A stretch of 64,000 nucleotides of DNA from Amorphus coralli DSM 19760 (GCF_000374525.1 NZ_KB894571.1:372001-436000), one strand, 5' to 3'. Counted from the stretch's first letter, positions 17,907 to 27,140 are shown. The notes: generated from the sequence alone by a model not told the origin. A program made the numbers and translations.

Positions 17907-19103
17907 ATGTCGCTGGCAAGCCCCCGTCCCAACTCGCCAAGCCGTGTATCCGTCATAGCCGTGGCGACGGCTGGTCTCGTCGCGATCGCGCTCCTGGCGG
18001 GGACCCAAGGCGGGTGGCGCCTCGCTACGGCGGCCCTGGTCGGCGGGGCGGCGGGCGTCGCCCTCTATCACGCCGCGTTCGGCTTTGCCGGTTCCTGGCG
18101 CGCCTTCGTCCGGGAGCGGCGCGGGGAAGGTCTGAGGGCGCAGGCGTTGCTGATCGTGGCGACCGCGGCGGTCGCCTTTCCCCTGATTGGCTACGGCGAC
18201 GCGATGGGGCTGCGCACCTCTGGGTACGTCTTCCCGCTGGGTGTCGCCACGGCGGTGGGCGCCTTTCTGTTCGGGCTCGGAATGCAGTTCGGCGGCGGCT
18301 GCGGCTCCGGAACGCTCTTCGTGCTTGGCGGCGGTTCGACGCGCATGATCCTCACGCTGGCCGCGTTCGTGGCGGGGTGTTTTCTGGCCACTGCGAACCT
18401 GTCGTGGTGGCATGCTCTTCCAGCGCTGCCGGCCACCAGCCTCGTCAGCGCATGGGGCGTGCTCCCGGCTTTCCTCGCGACGGTTGGCGTCCTGGGCAGC
18501 CTTGCTGCCCTGACCCTCAACCTGGAGCGTCGCGCAGGCCGTATGCATCCGCCGCGCGCCACCGGCTCCTGGATGGCCGGACCCTGGTCGACCACGACCG
18601 GAGCCCTGGCGCTCGCGGGTGTCGGCATCGCCACCTTCCTCATCCTTGGACGCCCGTGGGGCATCACCTCGGGCTTCACGCTGTGGGGCGGCAAGATCGC
18701 CCACGGGCTCGGTGTTCCCATCGAGGCGTGGCCCTACTGGTCGGGCCAGATGGGCGCCGTGAACCGCTCCGTGTTCGCGGATGCCACCTCGGTCATGGAT
18801 TTCGGCATTATCGCCGGCGCCATGTTGGCAGCCGGCCTTGCGGGCCGGTTCGCCCCCACCCTGGGGCTCACCCCGCGCGACGCCCTGACCGCCATCGCCG
18901 GTGGGCTGATGATGGGTTACGGCGCCCGCCTCGCCTTTGGCTGCAACATCGGTGGCCTGGTCGGCGGCATCGTGTCGGGCAGCCTGCACGGCTGGGGCTG
19001 GCTGGTGTTCGGTTTCATCGGCTCGGCCGCCGGCACCTGGGCACGCGGGGCGCTCGGCATCGATCCGCCGCTTTTTCCTGTCAGGGCGGCGACAGACTCA
19101 TGA
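17907..19103 (+). CDS. YeeE/YedE-family (TsuA-like) sulfur-compound transporter
   Basis: 398 residues, polytopic, from the YeeE/YedE family (PF04143), whose characterised member TsuA imports thiosulfate through a cysteine relay. Both halves show the family motif: FGGGCGSGTLF near residue 130 and FGCNIGGLVGG near residue 345, each with the conserved cysteine. About nine to ten membrane helices are predicted. Import of thiosulfate or a related sulfur species is inferred from the family. It is followed after 16 bp by a DUF302 gene with which it is probably co-transcribed. Confidence 0.9.
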   Translation: MSLASPRPNSPSRVSVIAVATAGLVAIALLAGTQGGWRLATAALVGGAAGVALYHAAFGFAGSWRAFVRERRGEGLRAQALLIVATAAVAFPLIGYGDAMGLRTSGYVFPLGVATAVGAFLFGLGMQFGGGCGSGTLFVLGGGSTRMILTLAAFVAGCFLATANLSWWHALPALPATSLVSAWGVLPAFLATVGVLGSLAALTLNLERRAGRMHPPRATGSWMAGPWSTTTGALALAGVGIATFLILGRPWGITSGFTLWGGKIAHGLGVPIEAWPYWSGQMGAVNRSVFADATSVMDFGIIAGAMLAAGLAGRFAPTLGLTPRDALTAIAGGLMMGYGARLAFGCNIGGLVGGIVSGSLHGWGWLVFGFIGSAAGTWARGALGIDPPLFPVRAATDS

Positions 19104-19119
19104 CCCAGAGGAGAACATC

Positions 19120-19626
19120 ATGCTGCACCACCGCATCACCGGCGCCAGCGTCGCAATGATCGCCGCCATGGCGGTGCCTCTCGCGGCGCTGGCCGATGGC
19201 TCGATCGCGCCGCGCGAGGGCTGGGTCGTGATCGAAACCGAGCAGTCCTACACGGACCTCGTGGAGGCGACGCGCACCGCCGTTACCGACGCGAAGATGG
19301 GGCTGGTCACCCAGGCCAGCGCCTCCGACGGCGCCAAGGGCCAGGGCATCACGATCCCCGGAAACCGGGTGATCGGCGTCTATCGAAACGACTACGCCCG
19401 CCGCATGCTGGAGGCGAGCGTTGCCGCCGGCATCGAGGCCCCGATCCGCTTCTACGTGACGGAGAATGCCGACCGTACCGCCACCCTCTCCTACAAGACG
19501 CCCAGCCACGTCTTCGCCCCCTACATGGACGAAGGCGGCAGCAAGCTGGAGACCCTCGCCGGCGAGCTGGACAAGGTCTTCGAGGGCATTGCCTCCAGTG
19601 CGACGGGCACCGACACCGCGCAGTGA
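19120..19626 (+). CDS. DUF302-domain periplasmic protein
   Basis: 168 residues; start ATG 19120 with AGAGGAGA upstream (19107-19114). A signal peptide (residues 1-25, ending LAALA) is followed by a DUF302-type domain (PF03625): YTDLVEATRTAVTDAKMGLV, RVIGVYRNDYARRMLEAS, then IRFYVTENADRTATLSYKTP. DUF302 proteins often sit beside sulfur or redox genes, and their activity is not known. Tight spacing behind the YeeE/YedE gene suggests a periplasmic partner of that transporter. Confidence 0.85.
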   Translation: MLHHRITGASVAMIAAMAVPLAALADGSIAPREGWVVIETEQSYTDLVEATRTAVTDAKMGLVTQASASDGAKGQGITIPGNRVIGVYRNDYARRMLEASVAAGIEAPIRFYVTENADRTATLSYKTPSHVFAPYMDEGGSKLETLAGELDKVFEGIASSATGTDTAQ

Positions 19627-19797
19627 CCGCAGCCACGGGCCGCGCCGGAGGCCGCCAGGACTAGCGGCGTCCAGCGATTGACATCGCGCCTTACCGGCCA
19701 AAAAGATTGGCAAGGGCACTGATCGGACGGCGTGCGCTCAGCGCGCCGCAGGGGAGGCGACGCTGCAACATTTCATTTCCTGCCGGGTCGGCCGCTG

Positions 19798-20010
19798 ATG
19801 CTCGCCCTGTGCGCCTTCGGATTCTTCGTCTGGTTCGTGTTCGGCATCGCCGTCACCGTCATGATGGTCTACGGCGTCTTCGATCAGGTTGCCATGGGGC
19901 CAGCGGTCATGGCCGCTGTGCTGGCAACCGGCGCGGCCTTTCTCGGTTTCCTGACGGCCATCGCGGCCGCCCGCGCCGCGCGGCGGGCCCGGCGGGAGCG
20001 CAACCGATGA
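19798..20010 (+). CDS. 70-residue two-helix membrane protein coupled to a PQQ dehydrogenase
   Basis: Starting at the ATG at 19798 (MLALCAFGFFVWFVFGIAVT), the protein has two membrane helices (about 3-25 and 31-55) and a very basic tail (RAARRARRERNR). Its TGA overlaps the ATG of the quinoprotein gene (ATGA, 20007-20010), so translation of the two is probably coupled. A membrane anchor or electron-transfer helper for the dehydrogenase is an inference from this coupling. Confidence 0.65.
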   Translation: MLALCAFGFFVWFVFGIAVTVMMVYGVFDQVAMGPAVMAAVLATGAAFLGFLTAIAAARAARRARRERNR

Positions 20011-21887
20011 ACCGATCCCTGACGCTGGCCGCCGCAGCGCTGGCCCTGGCCGTTCCCGCTTCGGCCCAGGACTGGCCCACCTATGGCGGCGCCCCGGGCG
20101 GCGGCCAGTATTCCGGCGCAGGCCAGATCACGCCAGAGAATGTCGATCGGCTCGAAGTCGCCTGGACGCTCCGGACGGGTGACTTTTCCAACGGCGAGGA
20201 CGGCACCCGGAAGACCACCTTCGAGGCCAACCCGATCTATGCCGACGGGCGCCTGTACGTGTGCACGCCCTACAACCGCGTCATCGCGGTTGAGGCTGAG
20301 ACCGGGGCGGTGGAATGGGACTATGAGCCGAACCCGCCACTGCCGCGCGACTACAACCAGCAGCACTCGCTGATCTGCCGGGGCGTCAGCTACTGGGAGA
20401 GCGGGCAGGACGGCGCCTGCGAGCGACGCATCATCGCGCCGGTTCTCGACGGCCGCCTCGTCGCGCTGGACGCCCGCACCGGCGCCCCCTGCCCCGATTT
20501 CGGCACCGGCGGCGTCATCGACCTCAACGCTGACTTCCCGCCGATGGGGGTGGGCGTGGTCAACGTCACCTCCCCGGCGGTGATCTTCGAGGACCTTGCC
20601 ATCGTCGGCACCGCCATCGGCGACAACCAGAATGCCGACATGCCCGACGGCATCGTGCGCGCCTTCGACGTGCGCACCGGCAAGGAAGCCTGGGCATGGA
20701 ATCCGATTCCCGACCGTTACCGGTCCCGCTCCGGCGCCGCCAATGCCTGGGCGCCAATGTCGGTCGATCCGGACACGGCCACGCTGTTCGTGCCCACCTC
20801 CTCCCCCAGCCCCGACTACTGGGGTGGCGACCGGGCCCCGAATCTCGGCGCGACCAACGCGGTTGTGGCACTCGATGCCCGCACCGGATCGGAAATCTGG
20901 GTTCGCCAGCTCATCCACCACGACCTGTTCGACAACGACCTGCCAGCCCAGCCGGTCGTCGCCGACCAGATGCGGGACGGACGGCGTGAGCCGGCCATCG
21001 TCCAGGCCACCAAGACCGGTCAGCTCTTCGTGCTCGACAAGGCGAACGGGGATTATCTGTTCCAGACGCGGGAGCGGCCAGTGCCGCAAAGCACCGTGGA
21101 CGGCGAGCAGAGCGCCCCGACGCAGCCGGTCCCGGTACTGCCGAAGCCCATCGCCCGGCAGGGATTCGCCCCGCGCGACGCGTGGGGAATCACCCCGCTC
21201 GATCGGCTCTGGTGCAAGCGCGAGGCAGAGCGCCACCGCGCCGACGGGCTGTTCACCCCGCCGAGCGTGCGCGGCTCCATTCAGATGCCGTTCTATGGCG
21301 GCGGCTCCAACTGGGGCGGCGTCGCCGTCGACCCCGAGCGCCGGCTGATCGTCGGCAACGCCATGAACCTCGTCCAGTGGGTGCGTCTCATCCCGGCCGA
21401 CGCGGATCCCGCGGGCGAGGGCGAACTCGGCCGCCAGAAGGGCGCCCCCTACATGATGCGGCGTGGCGTGCTTCTGTCGCCGCTCGGCGTGCCCTGTAAC
21501 GCGCCGCCCTGGGGCGCGCTCACGGCGGTGGACATCGACACCGGCGAGACGCGCTGGCAGGTGCCGCTCGGTAAGGTGCCGCTGGCATTCGGCCTCACCG
21601 GACCGGAGACGTGGGGCAGCCCGAACATCGGCGGCCCCATTGCGACGGCCACCGGGCTCGTCTTCATTGCCGCGACGATGGATTCGCGAATCCGCGCGTT
21701 CAACATCTGGACCGGAGAGCAGGTCTGGGAGCACGAGATCCCCTTTGACGGGGCGGCAACGCCGATGACGTTCGTGTCCAGGCGCGACGGGCGGCAATAT
21801 CTGGTCATCGCCGCCGGTGGCAGCGCTCTACTGCGCCCCAGGCTGGGAGACGCGCTGGTTGCGTTCCGGCTGCCGAACGAGAAATGA
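20007..21887 (+). CDS. PQQ-dependent dehydrogenase, glucose/quinate type, without fused membrane domain
   Basis: 626 residues. A signal peptide (1-20, ending VPASA) leads into an eight-bladed quinoprotein propeller: QDWPTYGGAPGGGQYS, then DRLEVAWTLRTGD, YNQQHSLICRG, and closing blades DSRIRAFNIWTGEQVWEHE and DGRQYLVIAAGG. This is the catalytic domain of membrane-bound glucose/quinate/shikimate dehydrogenases, but the usual five-helix N-terminal anchor (about 150 residues) is absent. The polyol or sugar substrate is not predictable. Electrons would go to ubiquinone or a cytochrome. No PQQ biosynthesis genes lie in the window. Confidence 0.9.
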   Translation: MNRSLTLAAAALALAVPASAQDWPTYGGAPGGGQYSGAGQITPENVDRLEVAWTLRTGDFSNGEDGTRKTTFEANPIYADGRLYVCTPYNRVIAVEAETGAVEWDYEPNPPLPRDYNQQHSLICRGVSYWESGQDGACERRIIAPVLDGRLVALDARTGAPCPDFGTGGVIDLNADFPPMGVGVVNVTSPAVIFEDLAIVGTAIGDNQNADMPDGIVRAFDVRTGKEAWAWNPIPDRYRSRSGAANAWAPMSVDPDTATLFVPTSSPSPDYWGGDRAPNLGATNAVVALDARTGSEIWVRQLIHHDLFDNDLPAQPVVADQMRDGRREPAIVQATKTGQLFVLDKANGDYLFQTRERPVPQSTVDGEQSAPTQPVPVLPKPIARQGFAPRDAWGITPLDRLWCKREAERHRADGLFTPPSVRGSIQMPFYGGGSNWGGVAVDPERRLIVGNAMNLVQWVRLIPADADPAGEGELGRQKGAPYMMRRGVLLSPLGVPCNAPPWGALTAVDIDTGETRWQVPLGKVPLAFGLTGPETWGSPNIGGPIATATGLVFIAATMDSRIRAFNIWTGEQVWEHEIPFDGAATPMTFVSRRDGRQYLVIAAGGSALLRPRLGDALVAFRLPNEK

Positions 21888-22274
21888 CGCGCGCGCGGGT
21901 TTTTCCCGCTCCGCCTTCCTTGCAATCCGGCTCAGGCGCGGCTATATCGTGCGCCTTCCGAACGGGCGCATTGGCCCGGTCCGGGATCCTCGCCTGAGCG
22001 CGACGGCCGGTTTGCCTGGTTCCAGCGGATCGTGATCTTCTGGAAATCGGGTGGTCAGTCGGCGCTCGGTGTTGGCTTGTCCGAAAGAGGTTTGGCTTGC
22101 GGATCCGGGTGAACCGGCCGACGGCTCGCCGCGTTCGGAAGACACGTTCGGCCCGCCCGACCGTTGCCCGCACCCCGCCGATCGGGTGGTGACGACGCGA
22201 TGGCGGATCGAGCACGAGTTATCTGGGACGCGCCCAGAGCTGTAATGAACCGTTGAACTCAAGGGTCACCGAAG
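21888..22274. other. 387-bp intergenic region upstream of rpmI
   Basis: No convincing gene. A GCGGG-TTTTT-CCCGC hairpin lies at 21895-21909, just after the PQQ dehydrogenase stop. The rest presumably holds the promoter and leader of the ribosomal protein operon, but I see no clear -35/-10 pair. infC, often found upstream of rpmI, is not here. Confidence 0.5.
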
Positions 22275-22472
22275 ATGCCCAAGCTGAAGACCAAGTCGGG
22301 CGCGAAGAAGCGCTTCAAGCTCACCGCCACCGGCAAGGTGAAGGTGGCTCAGGCCGGCAAGCGCCACGGCATGATCAAGCGGACGACGAAATTCATTCGC
22401 AACGCGCGCGGCACCACCGTGCTCGCCGACCAGGACGCGAAGATCGTCAAGAAGTTCCTGCCCTACGCCTGA
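22275..22472 (+). CDS. rpmI: 50S ribosomal protein L35
   Basis: 65 residues, the standard length, with the conserved [20 protein letters not shown] start and a [12 protein letters not shown] core. L35 is a small, basic component of the large subunit. It is followed after 124 bp by rplT, the usual order. The gap is larger than in many genomes and may carry the L20 autoregulatory site, which I cannot identify by eye. Confidence 0.98.
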   Translation: MPKLKTKSGAKKRFKLTATGKVKVAQAGKRHGMIKRTTKFIRNARGTTVLADQDAKIVKKFLPYA

Positions 22473-22596
22473 GCGTAGGGCCTTGCCCCCGCCGGATGGC
22501 GGTGGCGATTGAGACGTTGGACGAGACGGGTCGCAATCCCATGTGCGGGCAGACAACCGCGCGGGAGACGACCTGGAGACATTTGGAGATCGAACG

Positions 22597-22965
22597 ATGG
22601 CACGCGTAAAGCGTGGCGTGATTGCCCACGCCCGGCACAAGAAGGTCCTGAAGGCCGCCAAAGGCTATTACGGCCGGCGCAAGAACACGATCCGCACGGC
22701 ACGCGCCGCGGTGGAGAAGGCCGGTCAGTACGCCTACCGCGACCGCAAGGTCCGCAAGCGCGAGTTCCGGGCCCTCTGGGTTCAGCGCATCAATGCGGCG
22801 GCCCGCGAGCACGGCATGACCTACAGCCGGCTGATCGACGGCCTGAACAAGGCCGGCATCGAGATCGACCGCAAGGTTCTGGCCCACCTCGCCTACAGCG
22901 AGCCGGAAGCGTTCAAGGCGGTTCTCGACCAGGCGCGCGGCGCGCTGCCGGCCGAGCTGCGCTGA
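22597..22965 (+). CDS. rplT: 50S ribosomal protein L20
   Basis: 122 residues from the ATG at 22597 ([20 protein letters not shown]), with GGAG 8 bases upstream; the longer frame from 22543 is not family-like. L20 is an assembly protein of the large subunit and, in bacteria that have been studied, represses its own operon. Conserved parts are [13 protein letters not shown] and [15 protein letters not shown]. The gene is followed by a GAGGGC-TTTC-GCCCTC hairpin and then by minus-strand genes, not pheS. Confidence 0.98.
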   Translation: MARVKRGVIAHARHKKVLKAAKGYYGRRKNTIRTARAAVEKAGQYAYRDRKVRKREFRALWVQRINAAAREHGMTYSRLIDGLNKAGIEIDRKVLAHLAYSEPEAFKAVLDQARGALPAELR

Positions 22966-22979
22966 GGGCTTTCGCCCTC
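22964..22979 (+). terminator. Hairpin overlapping the rplT stop
   Basis: GAGGGC-TTTC-GCCCTC is a perfect 6-bp stem starting inside the TGA of rplT. It lacks a T-run, but it fits with the operon ending here, since the next genes lie on the other strand. Confidence 0.45.
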
Positions 22980-23104
22980 ACCTACTCGATCTTCTCGAAC
23001 GTCCAGGGAGCCTGGCTGCCAAGTGCGGCCGGGCTCTTTGCGTGTGCCGTAGGCTTCGCAGGTGGGCCGCAGGCGCCCGGCGAGGGCGCGTCCGGCGGGA
23101 ACCG

Positions 23105-23521
23105 TCAGAAGTTCGGCCAGAGGCCCGGTGTCGCGAGCTCAATGACGTTGTCGGCCGGATCGTCGAAATAGAGGCTTCGCCCGCCTGACGGCCACGCGAC
23201 CCGCCCGGTGATCGGAACGCCGGCTGCCTGCAGCGCCTCCACCCATCTGTCGAAATCCGCCACCGAGACATGAAAGGCGATATGCGCCGGACCATCGCTG
23301 CGGTGGCCCGGCACCAGTCCGCCCGGCAGAGGCTTGTCAGTTTCCGCCTCCTTGCGATCGAACAGGAGCAGGTTCTGTGCGGTGCCGACCTTGAAGACTC
23401 GCATGCCGCCGTGGCTGGCGACGGGCTCGAGGCCCAGCACTCCCTCGTAGAAAGCGGCAGTGTGGTCGACATCGTCCGTGTAGAGAACGGTCTCGACGAT
23501 TCCCTGGATTTCCGGACGCAT
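23105..23521 (-). CDS. VOC-family (glyoxalase/bleomycin-resistance fold) protein
   Basis: 138 residues from the ATG at 23521; a GTG at 23530 would add three. Two beta-alpha-beta3 modules of the vicinal oxygen chelate fold are visible: VETVLYTDDVDHTAAFYEGVLGLEPV and, after a linker, HIAFHVSVADFDRWVEALQAAGVPI with the closing SLYFDDPADNVIELATP. Metal ligands typical of the family (His in AHIAFH, Glu in VIELAT) are present. The reaction could be isomerase, dioxygenase or drug binding and cannot be chosen from sequence. Confidence 0.85.
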   Translation of the reverse strand: MRPEIQGIVETVLYTDDVDHTAAFYEGVLGLEPVASHGGMRVFKVGTAQNLLLFDRKEAETDKPLPGGLVPGHRSDGPAHIAFHVSVADFDRWVEALQAAGVPITGRVAWPSGGRSLYFDDPADNVIELATPGLWPNF

Positions 23522-23565
23522 CTGCCTCACCCGTGACGCCGCTCGCTCCCTCCCGGGACGGCCGG

Positions 23566-24735
23566 TCAGTCAACGCGGTAGCTGCTATAGAGTTTCTCCA
23601 GGATATACCCCGCCGCCCGGTCGGCGTCCCGGGTCGGGAAGTTCGTCGCCACCACGATTCCGAGATCCTTCGATCGGTCCACCAGGATCTTGGCGATGTT
23701 CATCCCGTTCGACCCGTTGTGGACGAGAATCGGGCCATCCGATCCGGGAAAATCGACGACTCCCCAGCCAAAGCCGTAGTCACCGTCGCCGGGCGTGCCG
23801 GGCGGAGGATTTTCGCGGTGGGGTGTATGCACATGTGCGCGCTGGATTTCCGCCAGCGTTTCCGGGGAGACGATGGCAGGTCCCCGCTTACCGCCCCCTG
23901 CATTCCAGGCGGCCCACCGGGCAAAATCCAGAATCGACATGTGAGCGGTCCCTGCCGGGCCGAGTGAGGACGGAGCATCTGCTGACGCCCCCCAGGGCCG
24001 GGGCACGATGGTCCCGTCCGCAAGCACCTCATGGCCGATCGCCGCATCGTAGCGCCCATCGGTCGCGGTTCCCCCGAGGCCCGCGGTCTCCAGTTCGAGC
24101 GCGTCGAAAATCCGCTCCGTGATGAGTTGCTCCCAGGGATATCCCGAGACCTCCTCCAGCATCGCGCCGGCGGTGATATAGCCGAGATTGGCGTACTGGA
24201 ATGGCGGGCCTTCCGGCACCTTCGGCACATTGGTCTTCCAGCCGTCGATCACGCGGAGCCGATCCTGCGTCGGCGGCAGATCGAGCGCCTCGGGCCCGAA
24301 ATAGAGGTTCACGATCTCTTCGGTGTCGGTCGGAATCCCGCTCGAATGGGAGAGCAACTGCGCCAGCGTAATCGCGGCAAACTCGGGGCTCATGCCTTCG
24401 ATTCGCTCACCCAGCACCTCTCCGACCGTGCTGTCCCACTGGATCAACCCTTCCTCGACCATCGTTCCTGCGATCGTCGCCGTCATTGCCTTGGTGTCGG
24501 AGCCGAGATGAAAGCGATCGTCGAGCTCCACCGGAATGTCCATTCCATGGACACGGGTGCCTACTGCGCCCGCTGCAACGATATCGCCGTTCTCCACCAC
24601 CGCAGCGGCAAGCGCTGGTAGTCCGTACTCCTCGCGGATGGGCTCGAGAACCGTATCCAGATCATCCATGGCCCGGGCCGTCGATGCCGCCCCCACCAGC
24701 ATCAAGGCCAGCAGTCCGTATCTGATTGCTCGCAT
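23566..24735 (-). CDS. Serine hydrolase, beta-lactamase class C/esterase family
   Basis: 389 residues from the ATG at 24735, preceded by GGGAGGGGG; a frame start at 24765 lies before the ribosome binding site. The signal peptide covers about residues 1-22 (ending STARA). The catalytic SxxK is SDTK (S79-K82), and the YxN-type motif is in QYANLGY. It belongs to the beta-lactamase/D-Ala-D-Ala peptidase superfamily, in which most such proteins are esterases or peptidases rather than antibiotic-resistance enzymes. It is probably periplasmic. It lies 69 bp upstream of the CPBP protease gene, not overlapping, and both read on the minus strand. Confidence 0.88.
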   Translation of the reverse strand: MRAIRYGLLALMLVGAASTARAMDDLDTVLEPIREEYGLPALAAAVVENGDIVAAGAVGTRVHGMDIPVELDDRFHLGSDTKAMTATIAGTMVEEGLIQWDSTVGEVLGERIEGMSPEFAAITLAQLLSHSSGIPTDTEEIVNLYFGPEALDLPPTQDRLRVIDGWKTNVPKVPEGPPFQYANLGYITAGAMLEEVSGYPWEQLITERIFDALELETAGLGGTATDGRYDAAIGHEVLADGTIVPRPWGASADAPSSLGPAGTAHMSILDFARWAAWNAGGGKRGPAIVSPETLAEIQRAHVHTPHRENPPPGTPGDGDYGFGWGVVDFPGSDGPILVHNGSNGMNIAKILVDRSKDLGIVVATNFPTRDADRAAGYILEKLYSSYRVD

Positions 24736-24804
24736 CACGCCCCCTCCCTGGGTTCCCAAGCTCACCGCTCCAAGTCACGCCCGCATGACGATGGATCAAC
24801 CCTA

Positions 24805-25494
24805 TCACGCTCCCGAGTAGAGATAGCGCCCGAGGCCGACGGTGAAGACCAGGTTGCCATAGAGGCTGTGTTCCAGCCAGACCGGCCAGAAGGAGCGGGT
24901 GCGCTCGTAGCGCCAGGCAAACAGGACGCCGCCGATGCCGGTCAGCACGATGGCGATCCAGTTGCCGAACAGGATGTGCGCGGCGCCGAAGAGGACCGCG
25001 TTGGCGGCGATCATCGCATGGCGATGGCCGCCGAAAAGCACCTCGTAGCGATGGAAGAAAAGCACCCGGTAGATGACCTCCTGGCTGGCAGCCGAGGCCA
25101 GCGGATAGAAGATCATGATGGTCAGCCAAAGATCCGTCAGGCGGCGCGGCAGCCACAGAAAGCGGCCGGGGAGAGTGAGATAGACAAGCAGCGCCAGCGC
25201 CGCAGCGAGCGGTGCGAACAGGGCGAGGACGGCCGCGAAATCGCGCAGCCGCGGCATCGCCCAGAAGGTGGCGCGCCAGGAGAATGTGCGGTCGCCGATC
25301 AGGAGCACCACGAAGATCGGCAGGACGAACGCCATCACCGCGAAGACCCGGACATTCAGTTCACGGGCGATCAGGAAGACGAGGGGCGGGGCCACCACGA
25401 ACAGGAGCACCAGCTCCACCCACAGCCGGACGCGGCGGGCATGCGTGATCGGAGGCAACGGCTGGCCCGGCGTCTGCAAGGATGTGGTTGTCAC
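24805..25494 (-). CDS. CPBP-family intramembrane metalloprotease
   Basis: 229 residues from a GTG at 25494 (MTTTSLQTPGQ); the frame is open upstream to 25971, but that part is not protein-like. Six to seven hydrophobic helices are predicted. The CPBP (CAAX protease and bacteriocin-processing, Abi) motifs are present: QEVIYR in place of EExxxR, FGAAH (motif 2) and HSLYGN (motif 3). The first Glu of motif 1 is Gln here. Family roles include prenyl-protein processing and bacteriocin self-immunity; this one has no partner that would tell. Confidence 0.8.
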   Translation of the reverse strand: MTTTSLQTPGQPLPPITHARRVRLWVELVLLFVVAPPLVFLIARELNVRVFAVMAFVLPIFVVLLIGDRTFSWRATFWAMPRLRDFAAVLALFAPLAAALALLVYLTLPGRFLWLPRRLTDLWLTIMIFYPLASAASQEVIYRVLFFHRYEVLFGGHRHAMIAANAVLFGAAHILFGNWIAIVLTGIGGVLFAWRYERTRSFWPVWLEHSLYGNLVFTVGLGRYLYSGA

Positions 25495-25732
25495 GTACCA
25501 TGCTCTCGCTCCGCGTCGGCAATCCCGACGCGCTCGGTGAAATGGAACGCGCGGCCGCTTTCTCCAGCCCGCGCATGACAGATCGTGCCTGGCGCATTGC
25601 AGAATGCGTTCGCGATTTCTATAGGTCGGACCGACCGACGGGAACGCGCGACACCGATCGCGCCCTCCGCCTTCCGCTATCCGCTGGGGTGTGCCGCACG
25701 CCCGCCCCATTCGGCGCCGACAAGGACCGACG

Positions 25733-26845
25733 ATGACCGACACCGCAACCGACACCATGCCCGAGGATCTGGCAGCGCTGGAAGCGGACCTGACCGCACG
25801 GATCGCGGCGGCCGGCACGGATGGCGAACTGGAAGAGGTTCGCATCCACGCGCTCGGAAAGAAGGGCGTCGTTTCGGAGCGCCTGAAGGAACTCGGCAAG
25901 CTGGATCCGGACCAGCGTCGCGTCGTTGGACCCGCGGTCAACGGCCTGAAGACCCGCATCAACGACGCCATCGGGCTCCGCCGGACCCATCTGCAGGACC
26001 AGGCGCTGGCCGAGCGTCTCGCCGCGGAGACCGTCGACGTGACCCTGCCGGTACGTCCCGCGCCGATCGAGACCGGCCGGGTTCATCCGGTGAGCCAGGT
26101 GATCGACGAGCTCACCGCCATCTTCGCCGACCTGGGCTTCGAGATTGCCGAGGGCCCGGACATCGAGACCGACTACTACAACTTCACCGCCCTCAACTTC
26201 CCGGAGGGCCATCCGGCCCGCGACATGCACGACACCTTCTTCTTCAACGAGAAGGAGGACGGTACGCGGCGCCTGCTGCGCACCCACACGTCCCCGGTGC
26301 AGATCCGGACCATGGAGACGGCGGAGCCGCCGATCCGTATCATCGTTCCCGGTCGCACCTATCGCTGTGATTCGGACCAGACTCACACGCCGATGTTCCA
26401 CCAGGTGGAAGGCCTCGTCATCGAGGAGAACGCCACCATCGGCAACATGAAGTGGATCCTGGAGGAGTTCTGCAAGGCCTTCTTCGAGGTGGACAACGCG
26501 CAGATGCGCTTCCGCCCTTCCTTCTTCCCGTTCACCGAGCCCTCCATGGAGGTGGATATCCGCTGCCGCCGCACGGGCAGCGAGATTCGCTTCGGCGAGG
26601 GCGACGACTGGCTGGAGATCCTCGGTTGCGGGATGGTTCACCCGAACGTGTTGCGCAATTGTGGCCTCGATCCTGACCGCTACCAGGGCTTCGCCTGGGG
26701 CATGGGCATCGACCGGATCGCCATGCTCAAGTACGGGATGCCGGACCTGCGCGCCTTCTTCGAGGCCGACGTACGCTGGCTCTCGCACTACGGCTTCCGC
26801 CCGCTGGACATGCCGACGCTGTTCTCCGGCTTGAGCCAGCAGTAG
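25733..26845 (+). CDS. pheS: Phenylalanine-tRNA ligase alpha subunit
   Basis: 370 residues from the ATG at 25733, with AAGGA upstream. PheS forms the catalytic half of the alpha2-beta2 enzyme that charges tRNA-Phe. The N-terminal coiled-coil arm covers about 1-90. Class II motifs follow: motif 2 region [12 protein letters not shown] and [15 protein letters not shown], and motif 3 [14 protein letters not shown]. The C-terminal end ([16 protein letters not shown]) is complete. The gene is normally followed by pheT and preceded by rplT; here neither is adjacent. A stem-loop lies 9 bases after the stop. Confidence 0.97.
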   Translation: MTDTATDTMPEDLAALEADLTARIAAAGTDGELEEVRIHALGKKGVVSERLKELGKLDPDQRRVVGPAVNGLKTRINDAIGLRRTHLQDQALAERLAAETVDVTLPVRPAPIETGRVHPVSQVIDELTAIFADLGFEIAEGPDIETDYYNFTALNFPEGHPARDMHDTFFFNEKEDGTRRLLRTHTSPVQIRTMETAEPPIRIIVPGRTYRCDSDQTHTPMFHQVEGLVIEENATIGNMKWILEEFCKAFFEVDNAQMRFRPSFFPFTEPSMEVDIRCRRTGSEIRFGEGDDWLEILGCGMVHPNVLRNCGLDPDRYQGFAWGMGIDRIAMLKYGMPDLRAFFEADVRWLSHYGFRPLDMPTLFSGLSQQ

Positions 26846-26854
26846 AACGACCGC

Positions 26855-26885
26855 GCGGGAGCCCGGAGAAAGCCGGGGTTCCCGC
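26855..26885 (+). terminator. Stem-loop after pheS
   Basis: GCGGGAGCCCGG pairs with CCGGGGTTCCCGC across AGAAAG with one small mismatch. It is followed by AGGTTCC, so the T-run is poor. Its place 9 bases behind the stop suggests the pheS transcript ends here. Confidence 0.5.
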
Positions 26886-27140
26886 AGGTTCCATAGGTGT
26901 TCCATCGCGCACGACTTGTGCTATGGAACCCGTCCAAAGACCGACGCGTCGCGACCGCGCCCCATTCGGGTCCTCACCACCCGGAGACCGGCTCGACCGA
27001 GACCGCCGATTTCGATCCGTTTCCCGCCGATCCGCCGCTCTGTCCCGCTGAAGTGGTTGCGTGAGGCGTCGGGTGCCCCGGTCGAACCGGGTTCGACCGA
27101 GCGGGCAGCCGCCCGAAGACAGCAAGGAGTTGAGCGTTCG

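Noticed and set aside
23566-24735. Antibiotic-resistance beta-lactamase
   Set aside because: SxxK and YxN motifs are shared by many esterases and peptidases of this superfamily; nothing specific to a resistance enzyme is seen.
25494-25732. Phenylalanine leader peptide upstream of pheS
   Set aside because: I looked for a short frame with a run of Phe codons followed by alternative hairpins and found none.
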